Below are positions 11,266-22,389 of a DNA stretch of 64,000 nt, one piece after another. Source of the DNA: Podospora pseudoanserina (Eukaryota; Ascomycota; Sordariomycetes; Sordariales; Podosporaceae); assembly GCF_035222485.1 (NCBI RefSeq), contig NC_085922.1, forward strand, positions 573,001 to 637,000, written 5' to 3'. A model generated the notes under the pieces. The model was not told the origin of the DNA, made no database searches, and saw nothing but the letters and a program-made list of their open reading frames with translations. The position numbers and the translations under genes are program-made. How positions within the stretch are numbered: position 1 is the first letter of the stretch; every line of letters starts with the position of its first letter.

Positions 11266-12360
11266 CTACCGTTCCATGCTCTTCTGCTCCGGCACGATAC
11301 TCCGCAAACGACCAGATTCAACAGCCATGCGCACATTGCTAATCGCCCATTCTTCCATCTTAGTCTCCGTCTCGACGGTAAAGGTTCCCATGTGTGGGAC
11401 CAGAAGGACGCGGGGGTTGGCCAGCAACCCAGGGTGGACATCCGGCTCGTTCTCATACACGTCCAAGCCGGCAGAGCTTACATGTCCAGAATCAAGAGCT
11501 TCCACCAGCGCTGCTTCGTCGATGACTGCCCCTCTGGCCGTGTTGACTATGACGACGCCTGCCTTCATCTTGGCAAACTCGTTTCGCGAGACGATGTGAC
11601 GGGTTTTTGGGTTCAGGGGCAAGTTCAAACTGATGACGTCGCTGCCAGCCAGCAAAGTGTCGAAATCAACATATTCAGCCCCAATCTCCTTCTCGATATG
11701 AGCATCCAGCCTCGTTCTGTTGTGGTATCGGATCTGCATACCAAACACCAGCGCCTTCTTGGCCATGTTTCGGCCTATACCGCCCATACCCAAGATGCCG
11801 AGGACTTTGCCCTGGGGATCGTGTCCCAGCGGTGGGAGGGTCTTCCCGCGCCACTCCCCTGCTCGAAGAGAGGCCATGCCGACGGCCACGTTTCTCAGAG
11901 CTCCGAGAAGGAGGAAAATCCCCATGTCGGCCGTGGCGTCGTCCACGGCCGTCGGGGTGTTGGACACACGGATGCCGCGAGCGGTACAGGCGTGGACGTC
12001 AACCTGATCATATCCGGCTCCGTTGTGGCACAGGAAACGGAGGGAATCCGGGAGTGCCTGGAGCAGTTCGCCATCTATTTTGCCTGTCACTTCGAAGCTG
12101 TCGAAGGTGCGGTAGGCGGCAACGCAGCCGTCAAAGGCTCCAGAGGATGCTTCCTGGATGAAGTCGGCTCGGTTGTTCGACTTTGGCATCAAGATTTGAG
12201 CTATCTCGCCAACGGCTTCCCACGATGACTGGGCACTGTGCGGCCGTCCGTGAGCATACATCTGGGGCTGCCAAAGGAATGCGACAGAGAACGAAACTTA
12301 CTGCTCAATTACGCCTAGCAAGAGCACCTTTGGTCGGCCTGCACTTTTAGAAGAGGCCAT
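11266..12360 (-). CDS. D-isomer-specific 2-hydroxyacid dehydrogenase (glyoxylate/hydroxypyruvate reductase-like)
   Basis: There are two exons, complement(12302-12360) and complement(11266-12235), with a 66-nt intron (12236-12301) of form GTAAGT..CACAG and branch CTCAC. The product is 342 aa, a normal family length. Splicing rebuilds VLLLGVIEHAQSSWEAVGEI, the usual start of these fungal enzymes. The catalytic and cofactor landmarks are all present: the NGAGYDQVDV segment (91-100), the Rossmann motif GMGGIG (169-174), catalytic Arg254 in NTARGAVIDE, Glu283 in ENEP and His301 in PHMGT. Family knowledge: such enzymes reduce 2-oxoacids (glyoxylate, hydroxypyruvate, phenylglyoxylate) with NAD(P)H. 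The exact substrate cannot be read from sequence. A long antisense frame at 11392-12228 is a shadow. Confidence 0.88.
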
Positions 12361-13478
12361 TGGAACGTCGTCGTCGGCGGGAGTACTAGCTAGAGTTGGT
12401 CTGGCGAACGTCTCAATTCTGATTCAAATTGAGAGGCTGGCTGTCGAGCTTGCTTGCAAAATAGTATCAGACAATATCGCCTTCACCACTCGATCGTGGC
12501 GCGGGGTTGTTCAGAGAATACCGCGGGGTGATTTGTCCGCAGCAAAGTGAAAGTGTGACTAACAGCCAGTATCAGAACGAAAGCAAGCAATTGTCTCGCA
12601 ATTTGAATGGTGTTTTCCAGATACAGATAGGCCTGGGATACGAAGGATGGGATGTGTCAAAACTCCGGGTATGGTTCACAGAGAATATCTCGGCTGATCC
12701 CAATGTTGGCGTCAACGGCTTGGAGCATCATGAAGCTCATCCATCTCTTGCAAGGTTTCCGCCAGCCACCTCGACTGCTGCCATTGGTTGTAGAGGTGAC
12801 GGGGGCCAATTCTTGTCCCGTGATTGATGAGAGATAAGAGCCTCAGCTATTGGCGATATTATCAGTAGAACATGGCGTGCCAGTAATCATACCTGCCACT
12901 ACACCGAACAACAGCGGAACTGTCGACTCGGTTATTCCCGATGCTACTACATTTGGCAACCGTGACGAGTACTGATGACATGTTGAGTAACACACACCCA
13001 CGCAGCCACTCAAGTTGCGCAGAAATCACACCGTGTACAAAGTATACACACAAAAAGGACTGGGTATTTTATTGTGTTGTCCCTCTATTCGCAAGACCTC
13101 GGTTGACGGGGTCGTGTCCTCTAACCGTCCCTTCTCTCTTCTACTTTTCTCACCATAAGATGTAGGCGCTCCAGCGCCCCAATGTTTAACGCCTGCCAGT
13201 GTGGGTGTGGGTGGATATCATGAGCCAAAGCCAACGCCGTACTTTTTGTTGAAAATGCGTACCATGCCCCAGCCCATTTTAAGTTACCCTGCCCAAACCC
13301 TAGATGAATCATGCAAGTCATGCCTGTTGAAAACAATGCCCCAAAACCCCATTACATGCCGTCAAGACCTGTCCAAGATCGGTGTTGTTGAACGAGATCC
13401 CTGGTAGAAAGCCCAGTGTGCCCTGGTAACCACTGCAGGTTTGCGGAACACAAGATATATTAGAAAAGGAAAAGGAAA
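12361..13478. other. Intergenic region, promoter of the dehydrogenase and 3' flank of adenosylhomocysteinase
   Basis: No coding region is supported. The 5' flank of the dehydrogenase starts at 12361. The short frame at 12507-12827 has no recognisable features. The 13050-13478 part is the 3' UTR side of the adenosylhomocysteinase gene. Confidence 0.55.
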
Positions 13479-14932
13479 TTAGTAGCGGTAGTGGTCGCTC
13501 TTGTAAGGACCCTCAACGTCGAGGCCGAGGTACTCAGCCTGGACGTTGGTGAGAGTCTCGAGTTCGACGTTGACGTGGTCCAAGTGAAGACGGGCAACCT
13601 CCTCGTCGAGGATCTTGGGGAGGACGTAGACCTTCTTCTCGAGCTTGCCACTCTTGGCGAACTCGACATACTTCTTGGCGAAAGCCTCATCGTTGTTCTT
13701 GAAGAGCATGATCTGAGCGAGCACCTGGTTGGTGAAGCTGCACGACATGACGAAAGAGCTGTGGCCAGTGGCGCAGCCCAAGTTCACGAGACGGCCCTCA
13801 GCCAAAAGGATGACGTGGCGGCCGTTCTTCATGAGGAAACGGTCAACCTGGGGCTTGATGTTCTGGACAGATTGGGCGTTGGCCTTGAGCCAGGCAACGT
13901 CAATCTCAACGTCAAAGTGACCGATGTCTAGAAGTTTTGTAAGCGGCGGAAGATCAAAGACTCAAGGGCATAAGGATCTAAACATACTGCAGACGATGGC
14001 ATCATTGGGCATGGCCTCGAAGTGCTTGCCAACCAGAATGTCACGGCAGCCAGTGGTGGTAACGAAGATCTGGCCGACCTTGGCGGCCTTCTCCATGGTG
14101 GTCACCTGGAAACCAGCCATGGCAGCCTGGAGGGCGTTGATGGGATCAACCTCGGTGACGAGCACACGGGCACCCATACCCTGGAGAGCGAGAGCACAGC
14201 CCTTGCCAACATCACCGAAACCAGCAACAACACCAATCTTGCCAGCAATCATCACGTCGGTGGCGCGCTTGATGCCGTCAATGAGGGACTCGCGGCAGCC
14301 GTACAAGTTGTCGAACTTGGATTTGGTGACAGAGTCGTTGACGTTGATGGCAGGAACAAGGAGCTTGCCCTCCTTGAGCATGCGGTAGAGGTGGTGAACA
14401 CCAGTGGTGGTCTCCTCAGAGACACCGTAGCAGTCGGCGAGCATCTCGGGGTACTTGGTGTGGACCAGGTGAGTGAGATCACCACCGTCGTCAAGGATAA
14501 GGTTCAGCTTCTTGTTGTCCTTGAAGGCAACGAGCTGCTGCTCCAAGCACCAGTTGTATTCCTCCTCGGTCTCGCCCTTCCAGGCGAAGACCGGCACACC
14601 GGTGGCAGCAATGGCGGCAGCGGCGTGGTCTTGGGTGCTGAAGATGTTGCAGGAAGTCCAGGTAACCTCAGCACCAAGGGCGGTCAGGGTCTCGATGAGG
14701 ACAGCAGTCTGGATGGTCATGTGGAGGCAGCCAGCAATGCGGGCACCCTTGAGAGGCTGGTCGGCAGCATACTACAAGGAGAATTAGAGACATTGTGATA
14801 ATCTTTGAAGACAATGCGAGGTCTAACCTTCTCTCTGGTCTTCATGAGACCGGGCATCTCGTTCTCAGCGAGCTCGATCTCGCGGCGCCCGAAGGCAGCA
14901 AGGGAGATATCGGCGACCTTGAAGTTGGACAT
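13479..14932 (-). CDS. SAH1: Adenosylhomocysteinase (S-adenosyl-L-homocysteine hydrolase)
   Basis: There are three exons: complement(14828-14932), complement(13988-14771) and complement(13479-13927). The introns are 56 nt (14772-14827, GTTAGA..TAG) and 60 nt (13928-13987, GTATGT..TAG, branch CTTAC). The product is 445 aa, close to the yeast enzyme. It starts [20 protein letters not shown] and ends with the typical SDHYRY. Key segments are the [12 protein letters not shown] region, [16 protein letters not shown], the [20 protein letters not shown] active-site lysine region, and the NAD-binding [10 protein letters not shown]. The second splice restores [13 protein letters not shown]. The enzyme cleaves S-adenosylhomocysteine to adenosine and homocysteine with bound NAD, relieving product inhibition of methyltransferases. 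The 258-aa antisense frame at 14022-14798 is a shadow that arises from biased codon use. Confidence 0.97.
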
Positions 14933-14965
14933 TTTGATGTGATGTGGGGGAAGCTGTAGCGACGA

Positions 14966-15017
14966 CTGTTGGTTAAAATGAAGCCACAGGATAAGGTAGC
15001 TTGGTAGTAGAACTAAC
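14966..15017 (-). other. Predicted 5' UTR intron of adenosylhomocysteinase
   Basis: Upstream of the start codon, the minus strand reads CAG|GTTAGT at 15020-15012, a TTTTAACC branch-like site, and AACAG at 14970-14966. This gives a 52-nt intron in the leader, similar in size to the coding introns of the gene. A pyrimidine-rich promoter/leader lies beyond it (about 15020-15120). This is a splice-signal inference only; no protein frame tests it. Confidence 0.45.
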
Positions 15018-16145
15018 CTGCCGATGGGAGGGAATGGAAAAGGTGAGGGGCGGGGGAGAATAGTCAGGGAAAAAAGATGGGAGAAGGGTCGGGGATTTTG
15101 CTTACTTTTAAAAGAGGGGCGGAGTCGGCGGAGTGAGGGGTCGCAATCTAGGCGCTGGGCAGGGCACTGGGGTTCAACTTAATTGCCGTCACAATTGGCA
15201 GAAAGCACCGAACACCGAATGCAGGAGCACAACCAGAGGCTGTAGCTGGTGCAATTGATAGCCAATTATGGCAGTTTCAGATTTCTTGGCTCTATAGCAG
15301 ATTCAATTGTGTTCTCGTCAGGACAACGAGCACAATGCTAGCGGACCGGAATAAGGAGACTTCCAGGACCACCAGGAAAAGAAAATCAAACCCGAGCCAA
15401 AGCGGGACAGCCATGGAAAATGTGGGGTATGAAAAAGAGCAGCAACCTGAAGGCCCTGTCGGTGAGTGGTTCTGGGGCAAGCTATGCCGCTTTGGACTGC
15501 ACAACCCCACCAGTCTGCCCCTCTTTCCTCCATCGCCGCACCCAATGGTGAGAGGAGAGCGAAACGTGGGAGGGGCTTCCAGCACGAAGTGGCCTTTGAC
15601 GTCTTTTCGGCCTATACAGCTAGCCATAAAACCGCAAAATCCATAGCTCTCAAGAAATTCGCACAGTCTGTCACAAAGCATTGGCTTTGGATCGTCAGCC
15701 CCCATGCATCCGGACCAATTTGATATGTGGACTCCGACTCCGAGGATAGACTCCGGGCTGAGACCGTGGTCCGAGGAAGCATAGAGAGGCTCGTACATCT
15801 TACATCAACTCTTACGTCAATCAAGATAGGTTCCTGGCAATGGGGTGCCCCTGTGCAGCCAGACCCGTCAAAAGCCGAACATCTTGTGGGTATTGTGGTA
15901 CTGTTGGTGTTTATTTATCCACGCCTAACGCAGGCCCTCCTATCTAGTTGCCTTTCGCCCTGGTGTCTCTAGTTCGCTCTCGGCCCAGAAAATTTCCATT
16001 AAGCAAATGGACAGCATGGCTGGCCCGGAAACTAAGCAATCAGAAAAGATGCCCATAACCCGGAACGCCAGACCTAATGCAGTCGAGAATACCCGCCAAC
16101 GCTCGTCAAACCCCCTTTTCACGCACGCCATGCACATGTCTGCCC
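15018..16145. other. Intergenic region between adenosylhomocysteinase and eIF3h
   Basis: This is the promoter of the adenosylhomocysteinase gene and the 3' flank of eIF3h. A 168-aa minus-strand open frame at 15292-15798 has no family resemblance and no supporting splice structure, so I do not call it. The C/T-rich tract (minus-strand reading) at about 15020-15120 fits a strong housekeeping promoter of filamentous fungi. Confidence 0.55.
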
Positions 16146-17360
16146 TTACTCAGGCAGCAAATTTCCCCGGACAGCAAACATCTTGGAGGTAATTGCAGCT
16201 GTGAACCCATCCACCTGCTTGCTGTACTGCTCAACCTGTCGCGCATTCAGCATGCCCTCGAGCCGACTGGGCTCTTGTGGCAGCTTGAACAGTCTTTGCC
16301 ATTCGTCCTCGGGGAGAGGAGCCTGCTTCGCTGCAACACGGGCAGCATTTTCCGCCTTGCGCTTTGTCTGCCATTGAGTGATCTTAAACTGCTCGCGCGT
16401 CAGCTGACGCTGATAGTACTGGTGGTTGTTGAGATCGGTGTAATGGGCTTCGATACTGTCGAGGAGAAGATCGCATGTCTTCTCGAGAAAAGGGTCAATC
16501 GACAGATCAAGGGCGTCGAAAGATGGGTTCGCAGGTAATCTGGCAGGGTCACGAGAAATGTCGTTTAGCGACGTGGGAAGCGGAACCTCGGCGGTCTCGG
16601 GGAGGGTGGGCATCTGGTGCAGGAATGTGGTGAGGAGGTGAGAGTCATGAACGATGACAGGAACTTCCACAAGGATGTCCTTGAAGCTCAACTTGGACTT
16701 TTGCAGGCTACCGGTCGCGGCATATTAGCGTCAAACACCGTGATCAACTCGATAAGCCAGACTGGCGATCACCTTACCTCTCTGTTGTGAACTTGCCCTC
16801 CTTGTATGCGGCCATGAACTCGGGTGAGAGTCTGAACGCGCGCAGGCTGAGCGCTCCTTGCGAGCTCCTGCTGACATCATGAACGAGCGCGACAGTCTTG
16901 TCGTTGTCGCGCTGATAGTGGTATTGATTCTCAATAAAGTTGAGGGAGACAAAGTTGCCCATGGTGGCACTGGTGTACCAGCCGACGTTGTTAGCATCCA
17001 CGTTGACCTCCTTCAAGTGCTTGATCATCTCGTTCTGGTAGGCGATATTGGCCTTTGCGCGGGGGGCGGCGGCGGCGAGGCTTGAAACATCGTTCTGGTG
17101 GCCGTCGGTATTCGCAACATCGACCGTGGGGAAGGGAAAGGCATTTGTGATCTCAAGGACACCGTCGTTGTCCATGCCCACCAAGGAACCGGTAGCTGTG
17201 GTGGGAAAGCTGGCAGAGCAGTGCTTGACAATCTTGATTACTACCTGCCCGGACGTTAGTATCGCGATCGCTGCTCGGGCGGGGCTCTGAGGGCGCAGGG
17301 ACTCACGAGCGCCTCGACCTGGGCCGATTTGAACGGCACATCTTTTTGTACGTCGGCCAT
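16146..17360 (-). CDS. Eukaryotic translation initiation factor 3 subunit h (MPN-domain, non-catalytic)
   Basis: There are three exons: complement(17307-17360), complement(16778-17244) and complement(16146-16707). The introns are 62 nt (17245-17306, GTGAGT..CAG, branch ACTAAC) and 70 nt (16708-16777, GTAAGG..TAG, branch GCTAAT). The product is 360 aa, the usual size of fungal eIF3h. It starts [18 protein letters not shown] and joins to [20 protein letters not shown]. The MPN fold follows ([20 protein letters not shown], then [20 protein letters not shown]). The metal-binding His and Asp set of active JAMM proteases is not evident, as expected for an MPN-minus subunit. The C-terminal helical part contains [20 protein letters not shown]. 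eIF3h is part of the eIF3 complex that recruits mRNA to the 40S ribosome. Confidence 0.93.
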
Positions 17361-18247
17361 GGTGAAAGTCTGAGTCGGCAATGAGATCGGCGGATCGGGA
17401 GTTGAGAAGACGTGCGTGTGTCCGTTCGTACTTGGGTCCGATGCTGAGGAAGACTGCCGGCAACTTTTCACGAGGTTTCTGGGAAATCTCGCTAGTTTGT
17501 GGGCAAGCTGGCGTCGAGGTGGCTTGAAAGGCCGAAACGGGGAGCAGAAAAGTTTTGTCAAAGGGTCTGGTGTGGCTTATGTCCCACTATATGTGGCGCA
17601 TGCGAAGCCTGGGGACGCTTGCAGCCTGACTTCTCCACCGCATAATGCCAAGAGGTTGCGGACACAGTGTGGGTCATTGTAGCCCGACCCACCCATCCAC
17701 ATCGGTAACAGCCCACTGCCAATTTGAGGAGCACCAGAAGAGCACTGCTCGTAGCCGCGTATACTAATACAAGAAGGAGCGAAACATAAAGATAAGTTCG
17801 ACGAAGCCAGCACAACTAGCAAGAAAGTTCCAGGTTTTACCTGGCTACCTATACATCCATCTATGTCCCTGAATGGGAAGCTTATGGTTCTGGAGGTGTC
17901 GTTGTTTAAGGGAGGGATTCGCAAATGGTCACGAAATTCGAGCACTGGCCAGTGATTTGACAAAACACCAAACCATCCCACGCTCCCCCACGTCTTGTGG
18001 CTCATCTCGCAATTCGTCAGTGATGCTTAAATGGACGACACACCCATCTTTCCGGTGCTCGTTCTTCTGGTCTTCTCTTTTCTTTCACTACATCTCTTTC
18101 CTCTATAAACATATAACCCTTTCGGTACGAGGCAGCGACTTGATTCATTCAGTTAGAAAGCCGTCTATTATTCTATGGATATTTCCCCGCAGTCTTCTAT
18201 AAAAGCCATAATGATGAGACCAAACTCGGCCACCACACGCAACTCGC
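17361..18247. other. Intergenic region, promoter of eIF3h
   Basis: No gene is supported. The minus-strand frame at 17577-18005 has no recognisable character. The pyrimidine-rich stretch at 18050-18110 is part of the 3' flank of the UPF0643-like gene. Composition is balanced. Confidence 0.55.
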
Positions 18248-19017
18248 TCAGTCAGTCCACTCGCTAATAGACCACCCGTTCACGCCTTCGTCTATGGTCA
18301 GTCGATGCCGGTCGATCTTCCAAAATGAATACAAATGTCGTGCGGCACCGGCAGCCTTTCGGTGAGCAGGGCCAACCCCTCCTTTTCTTGCGTCTTCGTG
18401 AGACCTCCACACACACGTTGCCAGATTGCGACCCTCAATATCAGGAGTGCCAAACCAGTACCTGCCATACAAGCTCGTCAGTTAAAGTTGGGCTATTTCT
18501 GCTTACTTTCTGTTGCCTGGGTTTCATATGACGAGACAAAGACCTACTTGAGGAACCCACCGCTCGACGTGGCTTCCACGTGGGCTGCTTTGTCGAGGGT
18601 TCCTAACTCTGCATAGATTGTCGTGGGAGGGATACGGGACCGAAAGGCAACAATGTAGAAGGAAGTTTTCCTCCATGCATGTTGTCTCTGGTTGGCAAGT
18701 GCCCGGAGAGTATCGATGATGTCGGGCCAGTTGAATGTGTCAAGGTATGGCGCTGTGGCATAGTCATCCCGCAGGCACCTCATGTGTGTCAGGGCGAGCG
18801 CGAGAAGTTGGTTTTCGGTGTCGAGGGTATCGAGGTCAAGCAGATGTTGCTGCTCTGTATAGGGCGACACTACAAGATATCGATCAGGCCCTGGCGAGGG
18901 CGTTGGCGTGGCAACAACCTCAGACTCGGACACGATGATGGAGGCTTTGGCATACACTTGGCGCGTGTTCGAGTCTTGGGCCTCTGCCACGATTGCTGGC
19001 CCCTGGGAGATGGTCAT
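18248..19017 (-). CDS. Conserved fungal protein, UPF0643-like, function unknown
   Basis: There are two exons, complement(18548-19017) and complement(18248-18461), with an 86-nt intron (18462-18547; donor GTAGGT, branch CTGAC, acceptor GGCAG). The product is 227 aa. After a variable N-terminus the conserved core begins: EQQHLLDLDTLDTENQLLAL, then RDDYATAPYLDTFNWPDI, then FYIVAFRSRIP, then SSGGFLK joined by the splice to YWFGTPD, RNLATCVWRSHEDARKGGVG, and a final segment ending GWSISEW. These blocks in this order match, as I remember it, the uncharacterised fungal family that includes S. pombe PB2B2.08. No signal peptide, membrane segment or catalytic motif is visible. The tight Trp/Asp/Tyr conservation suggests a folded soluble protein. 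I do not assign a function. Confidence 0.78.
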
Positions 19018-20017
19018 CGTGTGGCGAGTATGCCGATGCTCTTGGTGGTGGAACAGATTGCCACGGGGGGCAGTGGGTGAGAGGTGTTATATAAATCCTC
19101 TGTTACCGTGGAGCGAGATGGACAAGCAACATCGTAAGAGTCAGCTGGGCAGCAGAACAGTTGTCGATGGGAACAGGCGGATAAAACAAGATGATAACAG
19201 GATGCAGGAGGGCGAGGTCGGATGCACTGGCGACACATTGACAGTCAAAGAGACTGGTGACATGTCGTGAGCGAATCACGAATTCATGCGGAACATGAGC
19301 TAGGATAGGGCCATTACTCTCGAGGCCTAGTTATGGGCATGACCACTGAGCGGTTGCTCTCCGAGTAGGAGTAAGCGTCGTCGCGGAAACCCTTACCGAT
19401 GGCGCCATCGATCGTAACAGTGGTGACATTGCAGTCAAACTCTGCTCCGGCTCATCTCTGGTTCTTTGACGGATGAAAGAGACGGGAAATTCGGGACAAA
19501 GCCTTGTTTCACTCTTCTTTGCACAACACCGATCTAAAAGAAAGCAGCGCTCGCACATCAGTCAACGTCTCGCGTCATATAGGTGTTGCTCACCGCCAAA
19601 TGGGCAATGCAAAGTGTGCATTGCGACTTGCAAACGAACCTGGCGGGGCTTTGCGTGGTAGCTATCAACAATGCGATTTCCAGATTACCGGGTACCACCT
19701 CCCATATCTGCAGATCCGACCCTTGGCTTTCTGCCGATAACCCCCGTGCCGTTCTTCCCCCAAGACCACCCACGGGGAGTTTCAACAGAGTCCCATTCCA
19801 CTGCCTGACCTGAAAACAGACGGTTGCTGCTCATCAGCGACTTCGGAGCTATCTCTGACTGGAGTTAAGAATACACTGTGTACGGAAGACCAACACTCCG
19901 AGGGCTCTTCAATATGCCGCTATGGTGCATGGTTCCTGGCATTGGCCATGCGGCGATCAGTCATCTTGCTATATGGAGGAAGCCGATTGCTGTTCTACCG
20001 CAGTTCGCTTTAAAGCT
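19018..20017. other. Intergenic region between the UPF0643-like gene and the SAM carrier
   Basis: This is the promoter side of the UPF0643-like gene and the 3' flank of the carrier. Short frames (19014-19238, 19331-19558, 19473-19740) overlap on both strands and show no family pattern. No RNA gene was recognised. Confidence 0.55.
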
Positions 20018-21152
20018 TCAAGAGAAGTTAGGATGGTCTGCTGATGTCCCCTTGAGCCAAACCTTGGCCATTTCGTATGAGCCCAGATATAAGCCACTCC
20101 CCAGGGCCGTCCATGTCCCACGAAGCATAGCTCCCCGAAAGAGGCCACGCACCCCCTCTTTTCGGACTATCCTGCTCGTAATTTCCCATGTGGTTTCCGG
20201 GGCTGATGTGCTCCCGGCGTTGAGCATGATCCTCGTTTTGACCACATCTAATGGAGTGGTCAGCAACGCTGCAAGGCTGCCCGAGACTGCAGCACTTGCT
20301 CCCGTCACCAAACCTGTCTCAACAAGAGCCGACTTGAGGCCATTCTGGCGCGTCTCCTTCGACTGCCTGGTGTCTTGTAGTTGGCCACTGTCCGCGTAAT
20401 CTTTCCGTGTATGTGAGGATTCTGCACCTCCCCTCTTCCAGTTCCAAATTTGGCCCCGAAAGATCTCAAACAGCGGGAATTGGAGTGCAGTGAAAGGCAG
20501 ATTTCTGGCGACAAGAACAGTGTAGCCTGTCCATAATCTTTGTCCGGCGCCTCCCTCACTCCGCCACACCATGTGCAATGCTTCGATGGATGATGATCTG
20601 CTATGACCAGAAGAGCTGGAACGCTGTAAGACTTGAGCATTTTGCTTGATCACCTCAGCTGGTGTGAGAACAGTACACGAGGCCAGTTCGGCGCCAGCTG
20701 AAGCCAGAGCGTGAATTGCTGGCTGGGGGGCTGTACTGGGCAAAGAAAACTTCAGGGCAGACTTTGCAGATTCATAACTGATGAAAAATATCGCAGCTAC
20801 ACTCCGCCATGAGCACAGCTAAAGTCAGTTGGCCATTCATGTACAATGTTGACAAGCATGGAAGGAGTGAAGCGTACCGGCAGGCAATGTCGCAAAAACC
20901 ACACTACCAATTCCTTGGTATAGACCTCTGAGCCCATGAGATACCGGCGCTGGACGTCCTGGCTGACCAACAATACCTTGACTCTGGTATCGAGTCTTTA
21001 TTGTATCCAAGGGGTAAACAAGGAGGTCAACAGTAAACGCTGCCACCGCACCGGCCTAGCAACAACCTTGATCAGCAAAGTATTTAAGCCTTCAAGCTTG
21101 GATCTGCGTGGTTACATACCGCCAATATCTCCGCCTGTGTGTTGTCCCTCAT
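20018..21152 (-). CDS. Mitochondrial S-adenosylmethionine carrier (Pet8/SAMC type, SLC25 family)
   Basis: There are three exons: complement(21120-21152), complement(20878-21055) and complement(20018-20796). The introns are 64 nt (21056-21119, GTATGT..TAG) and 81 nt (20797-20877, GTACGC..TAG, branch CTGAC). The product is 329 aa with the three carrier repeats, each with the signature PX[DE]XX[KR]: PLDTIK at 26-31, PAEVIK at 116-121 and PLDVVK at 252-257. The start MRDNTQAEILA joins to AGAVAAFTVDLLVYPLDTIK. The PAEVIKQNAQ form of repeat 2, LYQGIGSVVFATLPAA and IFFISYESAK are characteristic of the SAM transporter branch. It acts in the mitochondrial inner membrane, exchanging cytosolic SAM for S-adenosylhomocysteine. 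It is the last intact gene before the AT-rich block, whose edge lies within about 300 bp of its start codon. Confidence 0.9.
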
Positions 21153-21400
21153 TAAGACGAATGACGCCTCGTTTTTATGCTCGTAGGAATCTTATCTGAC
21201 TGAGAATCTTTTCGCAACGTACGTAGTTGGAGGGTGGAAGTGTGAGTCTGGTGATCACTAGCGATGTGTCTAATAGCAGGGGTCTCAAAGCTAGCTAGGC
21301 ACCATGACATCATAGCTGTAGATGTGGGTATCTGCCGCTCGAGGTCATACGCAACCACCATTCCTTATAGTAAAGGATCACGGTATGTACTCTTGGGGTT
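21153..21400. promoter_or_regulatory. 5' flank of the SAM carrier, edge of normal-composition DNA
   Basis: This is the only room available for the carrier's promoter before composition collapses to A/T. The sequence is still mixed (about 21200-21360) and then fades through 21400-21500 into the AT-rich block. No individual factor site is claimed. Confidence 0.45.
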
Positions 21401-21499
21401 TTCTAGTGCTATTCAAAGTTGAAAATGAGAAAGTAGGTAGGCTGAGAGTTTCTTGTGATATTGTATAGGACGACGAGACTAGCAAAAAGCACTAATAGC

Positions 21500-22389
21500 A
21501 TATAAATACCAAAGAATATATGCTATAGTATAGCATCCACAAATCTTTTTTCTACTAAAAGTTCAGAAAAGGATTTGGGATACTTCTAATTTTCCGAGAT
21601 TTTTCTACCTAAATTAAAGTTCCGAAAAGTGTTTTTTCAGAAATCGAAAAACTTTCTATGTTCTTATTATATATAAAATTATAAACTTAAAATATAGTAT
21701 GATTTAATATACTTTCAAGAAAATATCGAGTCGATTTTCTATGTAAATTTTTTTCAAAAGAATATCTTTTTTTATTAGGGTTTTTTTTCTTTTTCAAATT
21801 AGATGTCTCTTCTCTTTTTGAATTTTAGTGAAATAGTAAGCTAAATATAGATGTTAGAAAGAAATACCCAAAGTAAGTAAATAAGTCTAACTACATAAAG
21901 CTTACTATTTAAAATAAAACAGTAACTTAAATACAACATTTATATTTTAATTAGGATTAAAAAAATAGGTATAATCTTGAACTAATATAAAATGGAAAAA
22001 ATATAATAAGTAATTTAAAAAAAAATTAAAGCTGGACTCTAATATATAGAAAACAGAAATAGAAGCTTCATCTATAATTAAAATAGTAAAGTTTGATATA
22101 AATAATAAAGTAAGTAATCTTCCAAACTATACACGTATTTTTAGTTTTTTAGCGCTTATTTAAAGCCTCGTTAGCTTTACAAAGTAAAGCGTTCTCTATA
22201 AGAAAGAAAACCAGCTAGTATATTATAGCTATTAAATCTTTAGTAGATTAGTTTACTATCGCTAATATTAAAGTCGGAAAGCTATTTTTAATAGCTAGTT
22301 ATACAAGTTTCTAAGCGTTAATTGTAAGTTAGCTTCTCGGGGGTTTTATAGTATCTAAAATACTTAAAGTTATAAAGTACCGGGCTGCA
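21500..22389. other. AT-rich sequence, no identifiable element
   Basis: Heavily A/T sequence with short traces of older GC-bearing DNA near 22140-22390 (for example repeated AGCTTTA/TAAAGC stretches). I recognise no coding remnant or LTR here. Confidence 0.5.

Noticed and set aside
11392-12228. 278-aa antisense frame opposite the dehydrogenase
   Set aside because: Shadow of a gene with complete catalytic motifs.
14022-14798. 258-aa antisense frame opposite adenosylhomocysteinase
   Set aside because: Produced by biased third-position codon use in a highly expressed gene; Leu/Val/Gly-rich with no family match.
15292-15798. 168-aa minus-strand frame between adenosylhomocysteinase and eIF3h
   Set aside because: No recognisable domain, no splice context and competing frames on the other strand.
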